Shown here one piece after another: positions 17,492 to 26,228 of a DNA stretch of 64,000 nt; positions within the stretch are counted from its first letter, which is position 1; every line of letters begins with the position of its first letter. The DNA lies in the NCBI GenBank assembly GCA_965262235.1, contig OZ253504.1, positions 2,480,001-2,544,000 on the forward strand. Reading direction: 5' to 3'. This DNA is from CATQGW01 sp965262235. GTDB taxonomy: Bacteria > Chloroflexota > Dehalococcoidia > Bin125. Position numbers and translations under genes: made by a program. Under the pieces are notes generated by a model. That model was not told the origin of the DNA. It did no database searches and saw only the letters and a list, made by a program, of their open reading frames with translations.

Positions 17492-17797
17492 CTAAAGCAT
17501 CGCTGCGGCGGACCGGCCGCTGCGTTCCGTCCGCGCCTTGCTGCCGGGCTGCCGCTGGACCAGCTCCGCGCGCGCATGCTCGGGGTGCTCGATCTCCAGG
17601 GTCACCTGCTTCTGCACGGTGGCCGAAGGGATCGAGCGATACGCTGAGATCGTGTGCCTGGTGTTACCGCCGTTGGGCAGAGGCACGGTCACCGTCTCGG
17701 AGACGGTCTGGCTGGTCCCCTGACGGAGCAGGGTCACGGTCTCCGTGCGCCACTCGAGGCGACGCGGGTGATGCGTGAGCTGGACCAGCGTCGGCAA
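17492..17797 (-). CDS. Hypothetical protein (101 aa)
   Basis: Beta-rich 101-residue frame with WRTETVTLLRQGTSQTVSE and TVTVPLPNGGNTRHTISAYR, which look like strands of a small sandwich domain, followed by a basic tail. Family unknown. The frame may begin further upstream since sequence before the ATG also reads sensibly. It is separated by only about 20 bp from the truncated STAS gene on the same strand. Confidence 0.4.
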   Translation of the reverse strand: MPTLVQLTHHPRRLEWRTETVTLLRQGTSQTVSETVTVPLPNGGNTRHTISAYRSIPSATVQKQVTLEIEHPEHARAELVQRQPGSKARTERSGRSAAAML

Positions 17798-17817
17798 TGC
17801 GATCCGCAGCTCGGCCG

Positions 17818-18060
17818 TCAGCGCGGCGCCGTCTGGCTGAGGTCCGCGTGGCCGAAGACGGTCTGTCGGTCGACCGGTTCCTCGAATGAGACGGCGCAGT
17901 CCGGCTCAACAGCCTCGCAGTTCAGCAGGATCTTCGTCTGACCGGCGCTGATCCGATCGAGAAGCGCCGCTTCATACGCCCTGGCGTTGGCCCCGTCGAT
18001 TCTCCCGGCTGGGTTGAGGACGAGGACGCCTTCCTCGTATTCGGGTTGCAGGTCGAGCAT
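17818..18060 (-). pseudogene. STAS-domain (anti-sigma antagonist-like) protein, truncated
   Basis: From the ATG at 18060 the product begins MLDLQPEYEEGVLVLNPAGR and continues IDGANARAYEAALLDRIS, a good match to the first two-thirds of a STAS domain (strand, G-R-I/L-D turn, helix, strand LLNCEAVE). The conserved continuation after that (D-x-S-S-x-G) is missing, and the 80-residue length is short of the usual 100-115, so the 3' part has been lost or shifted. STAS proteins bind anti-sigma factors in partner-switching regulation. Confidence 0.5.
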
Positions 18061-18344
18061 GAGGCGGTTCCGCCTTTCCGTTTGCCGGTTCAGCATCCGT
18101 AGATCGGGATCGTGCCCTGCGGGCCTCACCCGAGTCCCAAGCTGGCGATGTTCGGACCCCTCGCGAACTGACGGATCCTTGCGTTGCCGGCGTGACTTGC
18201 TGCGCGGCCGAACTGCAATTGATCGCGCGTCTTCAGCGCAAGCGCCAACCCTGTTCGCTCGCGCCAAGCGGTTGTTCCGGCGTTGCAATCTCCCGCCGGC
18301 GAATCTAGGGTCGCGGCACTATCCGGCAAGGAGGGTGCACCCTG

Positions 18345-19127
18345 ATGGAGCTTCAGTACAAGAACGCAGTGGTGACCGGTGCGGGGCGCGGCATGGGCCG
18401 GGCCATCTCGCTGGACTTGGCAAACGCGGGAGCCAACGTCGCGGTGGCCGACATCGACCGTGAAAACGTTGAGGACACGAGTGAGGAGGTCAAGGCGCTG
18501 GGACGCGAGAGCGTGGCGATCCACGCCGATATGGGCAGCGTGGCCGATATCGAGCGCATGATCGCAGAGGCCAAGGACGCCTTCGGGCGCATCGACATCA
18601 TCGTCAACAACGCCGGCGTGACCCGCTACCTCTACGTGATGGACGTGGAGGAGGAGGACTGGGATCGCATCCACCGAGTCAACGCCAAGGGTGTGTTCTT
18701 CTGCATGCAGCGCGCCGCCCGCGAAATGATCGCCCAGGGCGATGGCGGTCGGATCATCAACATCGCATCGATCGCCGGTAAGGGCTACTCCGGCACCTCC
18801 AACGCAGCCTATGCCGCGAGCAAGGGCGCGGTGTTGGCGATGACGATGATCGCCGCCCACCAGCTGGCCCAGCACGACATCAACGTCAACGCCATCTGTC
18901 CTGGCGTTACCGTGACCGACCTGTCAATCACCAATATGCGGCAACGCGCGGAGAGCTCCGGCTTGAGCATCGCCGAGCTGGAGCAGGCCCGCGATGCCCG
19001 TATCCCGCTCGGCCGCGCCAACACGACCGAGGACATCGCGGCGATGGCGCGATTCCTCGCCGGCCCCGGCGCCCGCAACATCACCGGCCAGGGGTTCAAC
19101 GTCGATGGCGGCCTGGTGATGCACTAG
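18345..19127 (+). CDS. Short-chain dehydrogenase/reductase (SDR)
   Basis: A 260-residue classical SDR, the usual length. Visible motifs: TGAGRGMGRAI (cofactor glycine motif TGxxxGxG) near residue 11, VADID after strand 2 (acidic, so NAD is the likelier cofactor), NNAGV at about residue 89, catalytic Ser in NIASIAGKGYSG, and YAASKGA giving the catalytic Tyr and Lys. GGAGGGTG lies about 7 bases before the ATG. The closest functional guess is a 3-oxoacyl-ACP-type or alcohol dehydrogenase; substrate unknown. It is intact and lies between the decayed conjugation region and a truncated MITE copy 47 bp downstream. Confidence 0.9.
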   Translation: MELQYKNAVVTGAGRGMGRAISLDLANAGANVAVADIDRENVEDTSEEVKALGRESVAIHADMGSVADIERMIAEAKDAFGRIDIIVNNAGVTRYLYVMDVEEEDWDRIHRVNAKGVFFCMQRAAREMIAQGDGGRIINIASIAGKGYSGTSNAAYAASKGAVLAMTMIAAHQLAQHDINVNAICPGVTVTDLSITNMRQRAESSGLSIAELEQARDARIPLGRANTTEDIAAMARFLAGPGARNITGQGFNVDGGLVMH

Positions 19128-19174
19128 CAGGGCGCAGCGCGCCGCTTCGGCGCCATCGAGGGTTCTCCTCGAGG

Positions 19175-19320
19175 AGACCTGCGCGTAAGTCCCCCTGCTC
19201 CGAACTTCCCTGCCGGTGGCGGTGTCACGAAGTGATGGTGGGGAGCTTCCGCTATCTGGTGAGGGCGCGGCCGGAGCCCCCCTCTGCCTGCGGCATCTCC
19301 CCCCGCGGAGCGGGGGGAGA
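19175..19320. mobile_element. MITE copy 2, truncated at right end
   Basis: Left terminal repeat AGACCTGCGCGTAAG and about 145 bp of the same MITE seen at 8826 and 22739; the right 27 bp, including the right inverted repeat, are missing. After GGGGGGAGA at 19320 the sequence is unrelated, so the copy has been cut by a later rearrangement. Confidence 0.88.
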
Positions 19321-19445
19321 TGCACCGTTCCCGGCCCAAGCCTGGCTAGTGGGATTCGATGTCTGCTCTCCCCAGCGCAGGCCTCAGTGATGCACTCGTC
19401 GCGAACGGCGCAGGACACAGCTGCTGCACTGGTTAGCGCGCCTGC

Positions 19446-20858
19446 TCACGCTGGGGCTGTCGGGGAGGCAGCGGTCTGGATCAGGGCTGCTGGAGGAGCT
19501 AGCTGCTCGACCGCCGCTTCAGCGGGAGCCGCTCCATTGAAGTTTCGCCCGCCGCGATGATGGACGCGAACGTCGAGGTTACTCAGGCCGCGGAGCACGA
19601 TATTCGGCTTGTAGACCGGCTCACGCGAACCGAACTGGATCTCGTCGAAGCGTTCCAACAGCACCTCAAATGCGATCTTGGCCTCAAACCGCGCGAGTGG
19701 GGCTCCGAGACAATGATGGACCCCGCGACCAAAGGAGATGTTGCCGGCGTCCTTGCGTGTTACGTCTAGTGTTTCCGGATCATCGAACACTTCCGGATCC
19801 CGATTGGCCCCACCGATCAGCAGCGAGACCCACGAGTCGGCCTTCGCGCGCTTGTCTCCAAGCTCCATGTCGCCGGCGACATAGCGCAGATCCAATTGCA
19901 CCGGGGAGTCGTAGCGAAGCAGTTCCTCGGTCGCGTCGGGAATCAGTTCCGGCTGTTCGTACAGGAGTTGCAGTTGCTCGGGATGCTCAAGCAGCGCCCG
20001 CACGCCATTGCCGATCAGGTTGGTCGTCGTCTCGTTGCCTGCGACCAGCAGCAGGCGCAGCGTGACCTGGGTCTCTTCGTTGGTCAGCTTGTGACCTTCT
20101 TGCTCTGCTTGTACGAGCCGCGAGACGAGGTCGTCCTTCGGTTCGCGCCGTCGGTCTTCGATGATCGGCACGAAGTACTTGTCCAGCTCCATCGCCGTAT
20201 CTAGCACCAATCGACCCTCCTCCGGGGTCATATTGGGCTCGAGCACCCTCGCAATGCGGTTCGACCAGGTCCTGAACTGTTCACGATCATTCGTGGGCAC
20301 GCCGATCATCTCGGCAATCACCACCATCGGGAGCGACGAGGCCAGGCTCTCCATCAGGTCGAACTCGGCGCCGTCGCCCAGCCCATCGAGCAGGGCGTGC
20401 GCCGTCGCTCGGATGTCGTCCTCCATCCTCGCGATCTGGCGAGGGGCGAACGCGTGATTGACGAGTCCGCGCAACCGTGTGTGATCCGGTGCGTCGAGCA
20501 CGAGCAAGTCGGGAGCAAGCTGACGCCGAGTCTGTTCCCAGGCCAACGGACTCTGTTTGCCCACAGGAGGAGCATTGCGGACGCTACGAAAGTCGCGCAG
20601 TATCGCGTCGACATCCTCGTAGCGGGACACCGCGATCGAGCCGGTGAGCGGGCTGTAGTGGAAGGGGTCGCGCTCCCGAAGTTCGCGGTAAGTGGGATAT
20701 GGATCGGCGATGAACTTTGGGTCGAGCGCGTTCCACACCATCCCCGATTGCAGACGCTCCTGCAGCAACCGAGCGCGGATGTAAACGGGCGCAATCGCCG
20801 AGAACAGAAGATCGGACAGGGCCATGTGTTCCAACGTTCTTTGAGTCGTTGAGCTCAT
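19446..20858 (-). CDS. Cytochrome P450
   Basis: A 470-residue soluble bacterial-type P450. I-helix oxygen motif AGNETTTN, the ExxR pair in ATEELLRYDSPVQ, and the heme-binding loop FGRGVHHCLGAPLAR with the Cys thiolate ligand are all present. The N-terminal ADPYPTYRELRERDPFHY and LLVLDAPDHTRLRGL segments are typical of bacterial class I enzymes that take electrons from ferredoxin. I chose the ATG at 20858 because GGAG stands 7 bases before it. About 30 extra residues at the C-terminus (Ala/Pro-rich) are unusual. No ferredoxin or reductase gene is adjacent. Substrate unknown. Confidence 0.93.
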   Translation of the reverse strand: MSSTTQRTLEHMALSDLLFSAIAPVYIRARLLQERLQSGMVWNALDPKFIADPYPTYRELRERDPFHYSPLTGSIAVSRYEDVDAILRDFRSVRNAPPVGKQSPLAWEQTRRQLAPDLLVLDAPDHTRLRGLVNHAFAPRQIARMEDDIRATAHALLDGLGDGAEFDLMESLASSLPMVVIAEMIGVPTNDREQFRTWSNRIARVLEPNMTPEEGRLVLDTAMELDKYFVPIIEDRRREPKDDLVSRLVQAEQEGHKLTNEETQVTLRLLLVAGNETTTNLIGNGVRALLEHPEQLQLLYEQPELIPDATEELLRYDSPVQLDLRYVAGDMELGDKRAKADSWVSLLIGGANRDPEVFDDPETLDVTRKDAGNISFGRGVHHCLGAPLARFEAKIAFEVLLERFDEIQFGSREPVYKPNIVLRGLSNLDVRVHHRGGRNFNGAAPAEAAVEQLAPPAALIQTAASPTAPA

Positions 20859-21907
20859 GCAATCTCCATCACATTGGGCTTCACTTGGAATCTCGCCATC
20901 TGGATGACTACCGCTCTCCACAGCTGGTGTTCCCAACCGTGGTTGGAGACAACTGGTTCGGATCTGCAACCGCGCCATAGAGGCTCTTGGGTGTTCTCTT
21001 ACAGCCTGTTCACTGATCCAGGTCCATCATTCACAACCTGTGATTCCCAGGTTCGAACAGTGGACTGCGGCAAGTGTGAGCAGCTCTATTGCGGATAAGA
21101 GTCGGGCGACCACAAGGGTCGCGAGATCACCCATCGGCCGGCGCAGTCGTGGGGCGGGGACGCCGCATGACAGCTGAAGCGAGAGCGACCTTCAAGCTGC
21201 GCACGACGAACGAGGTCCGGGCCCCGTGTCAAACATGGGGCGACGGGGGCTGAGGCAAATGTGAACAGGACACTAGTCGACGGGTTGTTGAATCAGAACA
21301 AGCGATCTGGGCCGCTCAGGTCGAATCTCGTTGCCATCACCCGCTTCGGCGGCGTGTTACTGAGGGTGGTTTCCGGCTTTTGCCAGTTGTTCTTGCTAAG
21401 AAAACTGGATGGTCCGTCTCCGACCAGAGTCCGGCCAGAGGGATCGAGCCTCGCTCTCCCGACCGTCCGGCTCACAGAGAGACAAGCGCGCCCGCTGCGC
21501 GAACTGGTCGAAGGATTGAGCCTGGCTCTCCTGAGACTCGCTTCAGAATGCGGGGATGACATCGGCGGTCACGACCAGGCCTGCTGACCGCAGATTGGAC
21601 ACCTGACTGGACTGCCACCATGCGCAGCCCGGTCGCTTCGTGTCCACGCCGGCATTGAGCACGTGCCGATCCGAGCGCGATTGCAGCGGGATTGCGCCCG
21701 ATTGCACTGCGCCTCCTCCCCAGTTCCGCACTTCGTTCCCCACCGTCCGGCATCCGACCGTGGGCGGAGTGCGTTCATCACCCAGCCCCATTCACTTCAA
21801 CAACGATGGCCTGCGCCCGGGATGCCGGCGCGGTTCACCACACATCCATCCTCAACCCGCGAACACAGCCCCGCCACAGCGGTCGGCTCAACGGAAAGGA
21901 GCACCAC
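20859..21907. other. Long stretch without a recognisable gene
   Basis: About 1.05 kb. Frames of up to 108 codons exist (for example near 21261-21587) but none resembles a known family or has a good ribosome binding site. It separates the P450 promoter from the next block of mobile-element genes and probably contains eroded sequence. Confidence 0.5.
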
Positions 21908-22432
21908 ATGAAGGACGCGCACGAGAGGAACGCATCAGGAACACGAGGACGGTACGTCGGTCCGAGCGCACCGCGGGTCGCGGAGCTGTGGCCACAGCGG
22001 GTCAGCTTCGAGCGCGGCTGGTTCCACACCACGGCGGACATCTGCCATGGGGTCGGAATCGAGCAGTTGACGTTCCGGCAGCGGCGCGACGGCAACGGCA
22101 TCGATCTGAGATACCACTTGGTCGGCTGCTCGCGCGAGCACATTCTCAGCCGGCTGGAGGCGCTGACCGGAGAGTCGATCTGGTCGGCATACGCAGCGCA
22201 CGAGGATCCGCGCCGACCGGTCGCTGCTGGCCGAGCCGCGGTGGGTCGTGCGAACTGGCGACTTTTCCTGCTGTCGTTCCTGCTTGTGTTGCTGGCGGCG
22301 CCGCTGGTGCTCGGCTACGACCTTGAGGTCGTGGCGCTCAACTCGTTCGGGCTCGGTTGGGCTGCCTGGCTCGTCCGGCGCATCCTGTTCGACCGCCTGC
22401 GGATCGCGACGCGAGGGCGTCGATCCCGCTGA
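21908..22432 (+). CDS. Small membrane protein of the integrated element
   Basis: 174 residues, starting at an ATG preceded by AAAGGAG. The first 110 residues are soluble; then two adjacent hydrophobic segments (WRLFLLSFLLVLLAAPLVLG and a second around FGLGWAAWLVRRILF) form a hairpin. The family is unknown to me. It precedes the replication and repair genes of the element, with a hairpin at 22460 after it, so it is probably the last gene of its own transcript. Possibly a conjugation or maintenance membrane protein. Confidence 0.6.
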   Translation: MKDAHERNASGTRGRYVGPSAPRVAELWPQRVSFERGWFHTTADICHGVGIEQLTFRQRRDGNGIDLRYHLVGCSREHILSRLEALTGESIWSAYAAHEDPRRPVAAGRAAVGRANWRLFLLSFLLVLLAAPLVLGYDLEVVALNSFGLGWAAWLVRRILFDRLRIATRGRRSR

Positions 22433-22459
22433 CATCTCGAACTCATCCGACCGCACTTG

Positions 22460-22487
22460 AAGGGCCGTCTCTCCGGAGGCGGCCCTT
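22460..22487 (+). terminator. GC hairpin after the membrane gene
   Basis: AAGGGCCG (22460-22467) pairs with CGGCCCTT (22480-22487) across a 12-base loop, 28 bp after the stop at 22432. There is no clear T-run, so it is a weak or factor-assisted terminator. Confidence 0.5.
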
Positions 22488-22556
22488 CCTCGTGGCCTCA
22501 AACGACCCCTCCCAGCCGCGACGCAGTCACACGTCCACAGCGAAAGGAGACCGCAT

Positions 22557-23129
22557 ATGACTGCAGCAACCACGACGACCGTTCCCCGGCCCACTGTGGA
22601 GGAGCAGGTCGACCGGCTGATCGACACCATCGTCGGCGAGCGACCGCCGACGACATCGCCGGTGAGCGCGAGCCATGAAGGCCGTCGGCGCCGACGCGCA
22701 GGCGACCTCGACGGAGCGCTCCGCGTCTTCGCCGAATGAGACCTGCGCGTAAGTCCCACTGCTCCGACCTTCCCTGCCGGTGGCGGTGTCACGAAGTGAA
22801 GGTGGGGAGCTTCCGCTATCTGGTGAGGGCGCGCCCGGAGCCCCCCTCTGCCTGCGGCATCTCCCCCCGCGGAGCGGGGGGAGAGGGGAAATGGAGATTA
22901 CGCGCAGGTCTCCGAATGGGACATGTCCAGCGCGACCGAAGGCGAGGTCCGCAACGAGGACCCCTTGATCTACAGCCCAAGCAAGGGCAGAGCCGCCGTC
23001 TTGACGGGACGGGACGATGACTCGCTCGAAGTCGTCGGTGTCCTCGGGATGCGCCGGGCGCTCGGCAAGCTGGTCTCGCGGCGCAGCTCGCGCGGGATCA
23101 AGCCCCTGCGCCGAGGCGGCCCGTCATGA
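22557..23129 (+). pseudogene. Hypothetical element gene split by MITE
   Basis: The upstream piece (22557-22739, AAAGGAG ribosome binding site) encodes MTAATTTTVPRPTVEEQ... ending ALRVFAE, where the stop TGA is created by the MITE edge. The downstream piece resumes at GAATGGGACATG (22914 on) as E-W-D-M-S-S-A-T-E and runs to a stop at 23127-23129. Insert plus one 7-bp duplication is exactly 180 bp, so removing it restores one frame of about 130 residues. Function unknown; it lies just before a primase-zinc-finger gene with an ATGA overlap (23126-23129). Confidence 0.7.
22739..22911. mobile_element. MITE copy 3 (173 bp)
   Basis: Same 14-bp terminal inverted repeats as the other copies, flanked by the 7-bp duplication CCGAATG (22732-22738 and 22912-22918). 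The interior differs from copy 1 by only a few bases, so these copies are recent relatives. Confidence 0.93.
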
Positions 23130-24720
23130 CCGTCGCCCGCGCCAACATCGACATTCCCGCGCTCAAGGCCCGTCACCGGCTGGGCGGCGTGGTCGAGGCG
23201 TCGGGGTCAAGCTGCGCGGACGGGGCCGTGTGCGGCTGGGCGTCTGCCCGTTCCACGCGGAGACCGAGGGCAGCTTCACGGTCTACGCCGACACGCAGCG
23301 GTTTTACTGCTTCGGCTGGGGACAGAGCGGCGAGGTGCTGGACTTCATCCAGCGGACCGACGGCGTCGAACTGCCCGACGCGATCAACAGGCTTCAGGGC
23401 CGCGGCGGCCGCAAGTTCAGCTACATCGAGGGCCACACCGCCATTGACCAGGCCACCCAGGTCTTCGGCGACGGCGGCTGGGGCTACGAACTGGTCGGCG
23501 ACGTGAGCCTGCGCCAGATCGAGTCGGTCGCGCCGCGGTCCGGCGATGTCATCGGCAGCGCCGCCTACTCGACGGTCGTGCGAGTCACCGTGGCGGGCGC
23601 GCCCTCGCGCACCGACGTCGGCTTCCAGCCGATCACCGACGAGTCGGCCGAGGGCCATGAGACCGCGTTCAAGGGCGCGGTGACCGACGCGCTCAAGCGC
23701 GCGCTGCGCAGCTTTGTCGACCGGTTCGGCAACGGTCTCTACGGCGACCCACCCACTGCCTCGAGCGGTGGCGGAGACGCCGAGCCCGGTTCGGGACCGC
23801 AGCGGTCAGCGGTTTCGGGGGCGCTCGGGCGACGAGCGCCGGACCCAAGCGCCGCCCGCCGCTCCCGCCGCTCCCGCCGCTCCCCCGCCGCGCGCGACGA
23901 CCGAGCCGACGTCCGCAACCTGCGGGCGCAGTTGATCGAACTCAGCCTGCAGCAGGGGTTCTCCGAGGAGCAGGTTCGCGGCGCCGTGCCGAACAAGAGG
24001 GGACGCGACCGCGACGAGCCCGAGTCGGTCTCGGTCGAAGTCTCGCCGCGGCTGACCATCACCGGCCACCCCGACGCCACAGGGTTCCTCCCGCCCGATG
24101 GCGGAACCATCGCCGCCGTCGAGCAGTTCCTGTTCGGCGAGGACGAACCGGCCGATGACGGCTCGGAGATCGTCATCGAGGTCAAGACGCGCGGGCCGGA
24201 AGCGTTCAAGCGCTGGCAGACGCTGGGCGGGGAGCGCAGCCACCCCGACTCAGTCGCGCAGGCGGCCTGCTACTCGCTCGGCCTGTTCGGCGAAGTCCGC
24301 GACGTGGTCATCGCCACGCTTGACACGGGCTCGCGCCGCTGGGACCACGAAGTGATTCCGGCGGGTCGCGTCGAGCGGGCATAGGAGCGGGCCTGCCGTC
24401 GGCTGGAGGCGCTGGCCGACCACCACGACTCGTGCGGCCCCGACCCCGAGGCGCTGCCCGAACGCGACTTCGGGGCCGCCGACTGGCAGTGCCGCAGCTG
24501 CCCCTACCTCAACGCCTGCCAGCCGGGCTCGGCTGTCGCGAGCGAGCCGGACGTGCGGGCCGAGATCGTGACCGAGCAAGTCTCGGAGTACCTGCGAGTC
24601 AGTTGGGCGACCCCTTGCCCGAGAGGTCGCAACACGGGACCGGTCTCCAACCATCGGAGGCCGGCCCCGCTTCCGTTTCACCAATCTGGCGCGGACGCTC
24701 CGCGCCGCCACGCTCTCTGA
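23126..24720 (+). pseudogene. CHC2 zinc finger-Rad52-Cas4-like nuclease fusion, interrupted
   Basis: Begins MTVARANIDIPALKARHRLG, as in DnaG-type primases. A missing G near 23205 shifts the frame; the continuation gives LGVCPFHAETEGSF and FYCFGWGQSGEVLDF, a CHC2 zinc finger whose last Cys is Trp here. It then runs without a break into a Rad52/Rad22 annealing domain (KFSYIEGHTAIDQATQVFG ... FKGAVTDALKRALRSF...RFGNGLYGD), a basic linker, and a PD-(D/E)XK domain (TGHPDATG, IVIEVKTR). An in-frame TAG at 24382-24384 precedes the Fe-S motif WQCRSCPYLNAC found in Cas4/AddB-like nucleases; the frame stays open to 24720. The pieces are DNA-processing functions of the mobile element (annealing and end resection), now probably inactive. 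The fusion order is unusual. Confidence 0.72.
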
Positions 24721-24734
24721 AAGGAGCACAACCG

Positions 24735-25349
24735 ATGTCACGCTCGAGCAACCGAGTCGAACTCCTGGGCCGGGTTGGGACCGAACCCGAACTGCGCCAG
24801 ACCCGAGGCGGCACGGCCGTCTGCCGCTTGCGCCTGGCGACCGAGCGCCGCAGCTCGGGCGGCGAGAGCCAGACCGACTGGCACAACCTCGTGGTCTGGG
24901 GCAAGACCGCCGAGGCTGTCGCCGAGTACGCCCAGAAGGGCGACCGGATCTACGCCTCGGGCCGGCTGGGCTACGACAGCTGGGAGAACCAGGACGGCCA
25001 ACGCCGCCAAACGACGGAAGTTCACGCGAACGAAGTCGTCTTCCTCGACAACTCGACCTCGCGCGGAGCGGAGACAGCGCCAGCGGAGACCTCCCGCGGC
25101 TGCATACCGGAATGGGGCTCTGGCTGCGGGTTGGAGGCCGCGATCCGATCCAGTGGTAGCGGCGCCTCGCAACGACCTGCCCGGCCATCACCGCTGTTAC
25201 GACTTACCCGTCTGTTGCTAGCGGCGCGAACCTTGCAGCGTGGGTCGGCTGGCCGCAATCACTCGGTCCGCTGGGCAACGACCTTGTTTTGGTACACCGG
25301 TGGGACGTCGGGCGCCAAGCTTGGAGCGCGCCACTTGTCGCAGGCCTAG
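24735..25349 (+). CDS. ssb: Single-stranded DNA-binding protein with replaced C-terminus
   Basis: Residues 1-110 are a normal SSB OB fold: SSNRVELLGRVGTEPELRQT, the DWHNLVVWGKTAE core and DRIYASGRLGYDSWENQDGQ. AAGGAG precedes the ATG. After about residue 115 the sequence runs into a Gly/Ser/Arg-rich tail that overlaps, in another frame, the decayed metalloprotease copy beginning near 25150. The acidic C-terminal tip (…DDxIPF) that recruits repair proteins is therefore missing. It is the natural partner of the upstream Rad52-nuclease gene. The OB fold may still bind ssDNA, but partner recruitment should be lost. Confidence 0.82.
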   Translation: MSRSSNRVELLGRVGTEPELRQTRGGTAVCRLRLATERRSSGGESQTDWHNLVVWGKTAEAVAEYAQKGDRIYASGRLGYDSWENQDGQRRQTTEVHANEVVFLDNSTSRGAETAPAETSRGCIPEWGSGCGLEAAIRSSGSGASQRPARPSPLLRLTRLLLAARTLQRGSAGRNHSVRWATTLFWYTGGTSGAKLGARHLSQA

Positions 25350-26196
25350 ACAGGTTCTATGCCGAGTCGACACAAATCGCACCAGGCGATGCAGTGGCGC
25401 TGATTTCATCTCAGGCGGGACTTTGGCGATAGTTTCATCCTCGCTGGTGGCCGGAAGCCGAGGTGAGGGATCAGTGGATCAATGAGACAAGGTTCTGGGA
25501 GACAACAACGCCTCAGAAGAAAGTCGGGTGCGAGAACATATCTCCAATGTCGAAGCGTTCTTCAAGGAACGTGTCGGGACAAACTCCAACCCGCAGGTGT
25601 ACGTGGCTGCCGACTTCGAGTCGTCTGACGCAATGCATCGGGAAGTGTTCGGCACGCCTGGGTCCGGCTTCTGGGGCGAAGCTGATCCGCGCGAGCTTCT
25701 GCTCAGCCGGACCTGCGACGGCCGTCACTTGATAGAGTTTGGCGTTTTCGCACACGAGTACTTGCACTCATTGCAGATAGACACGTTCCAGGATCGGTTC
25801 TACGTGGACGGGCATCTGGACCAGAAGGACTACGGCCCTGCCTCGATCCCTCAGGGGCAGGCCGAATCGGCGCGCTCTGGGTACCGGGATTCGATCCGGC
25901 GGGGAGACTACGCCGAGGTCCGCCGAGTTCGAGTCTGGGGCGCCGAACGAACGACCGAGACGCTGCGAGAGGCACGGCTCTATCTGCAATCGGGGATGCA
26001 CAACCAACTCGGATTGCTCGCTGCTAAACTGGTCGCCCAGCGCGCCGGACCGCAGTCTCTGCTCTAATGTTTCGAACAGCGCGCGCGTCTCAGCTTGCCG
26101 CAGGAGGCCTCCGAAGCGACGTCCGGGCTCACGCACGACGAGTTCTACGACGAGTTCGCGGCCTGGCGTGGCAATGGATTCCCGGCTCACGAGTGA
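25150..26196 (+). pseudogene. Decayed tandem copy of HEYxH exported protein
   Basis: Aligns with the C-terminal half of the intact gene at 26229. In frame order it reads ANLAAWVGWPQSLGP, HRWDVGRQAWSAPL, ISSQAGLWR, then TAG at 25430-25432 exactly where the intact copy has CAG (Gln in GLWRQSP), then FHPRWWPEAEVRDQW. A missing G near 25495 shifts the frame to EESRVREHISNVEAFF... with FAHEYLHSLQ, the same metalloprotease-like motif. A further in-frame TAA at 26065-26067 precedes THDEFYDEFAAWRGNGFPAH, the family's C-terminus, which ends at 26196. The N-terminal half was lost when this copy was joined to the ssb gene. Confidence 0.8.
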
Positions 26197-26228
26197 CCCG
26201 GCCTGAAACCGCTAAAAAGGATTAGACA

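Noticed and set aside
22557..22739. Independent 60-residue gene
   Set aside because: The stop is produced by the MITE border and the frame resumes after it, so this is the 5' half of a split gene.
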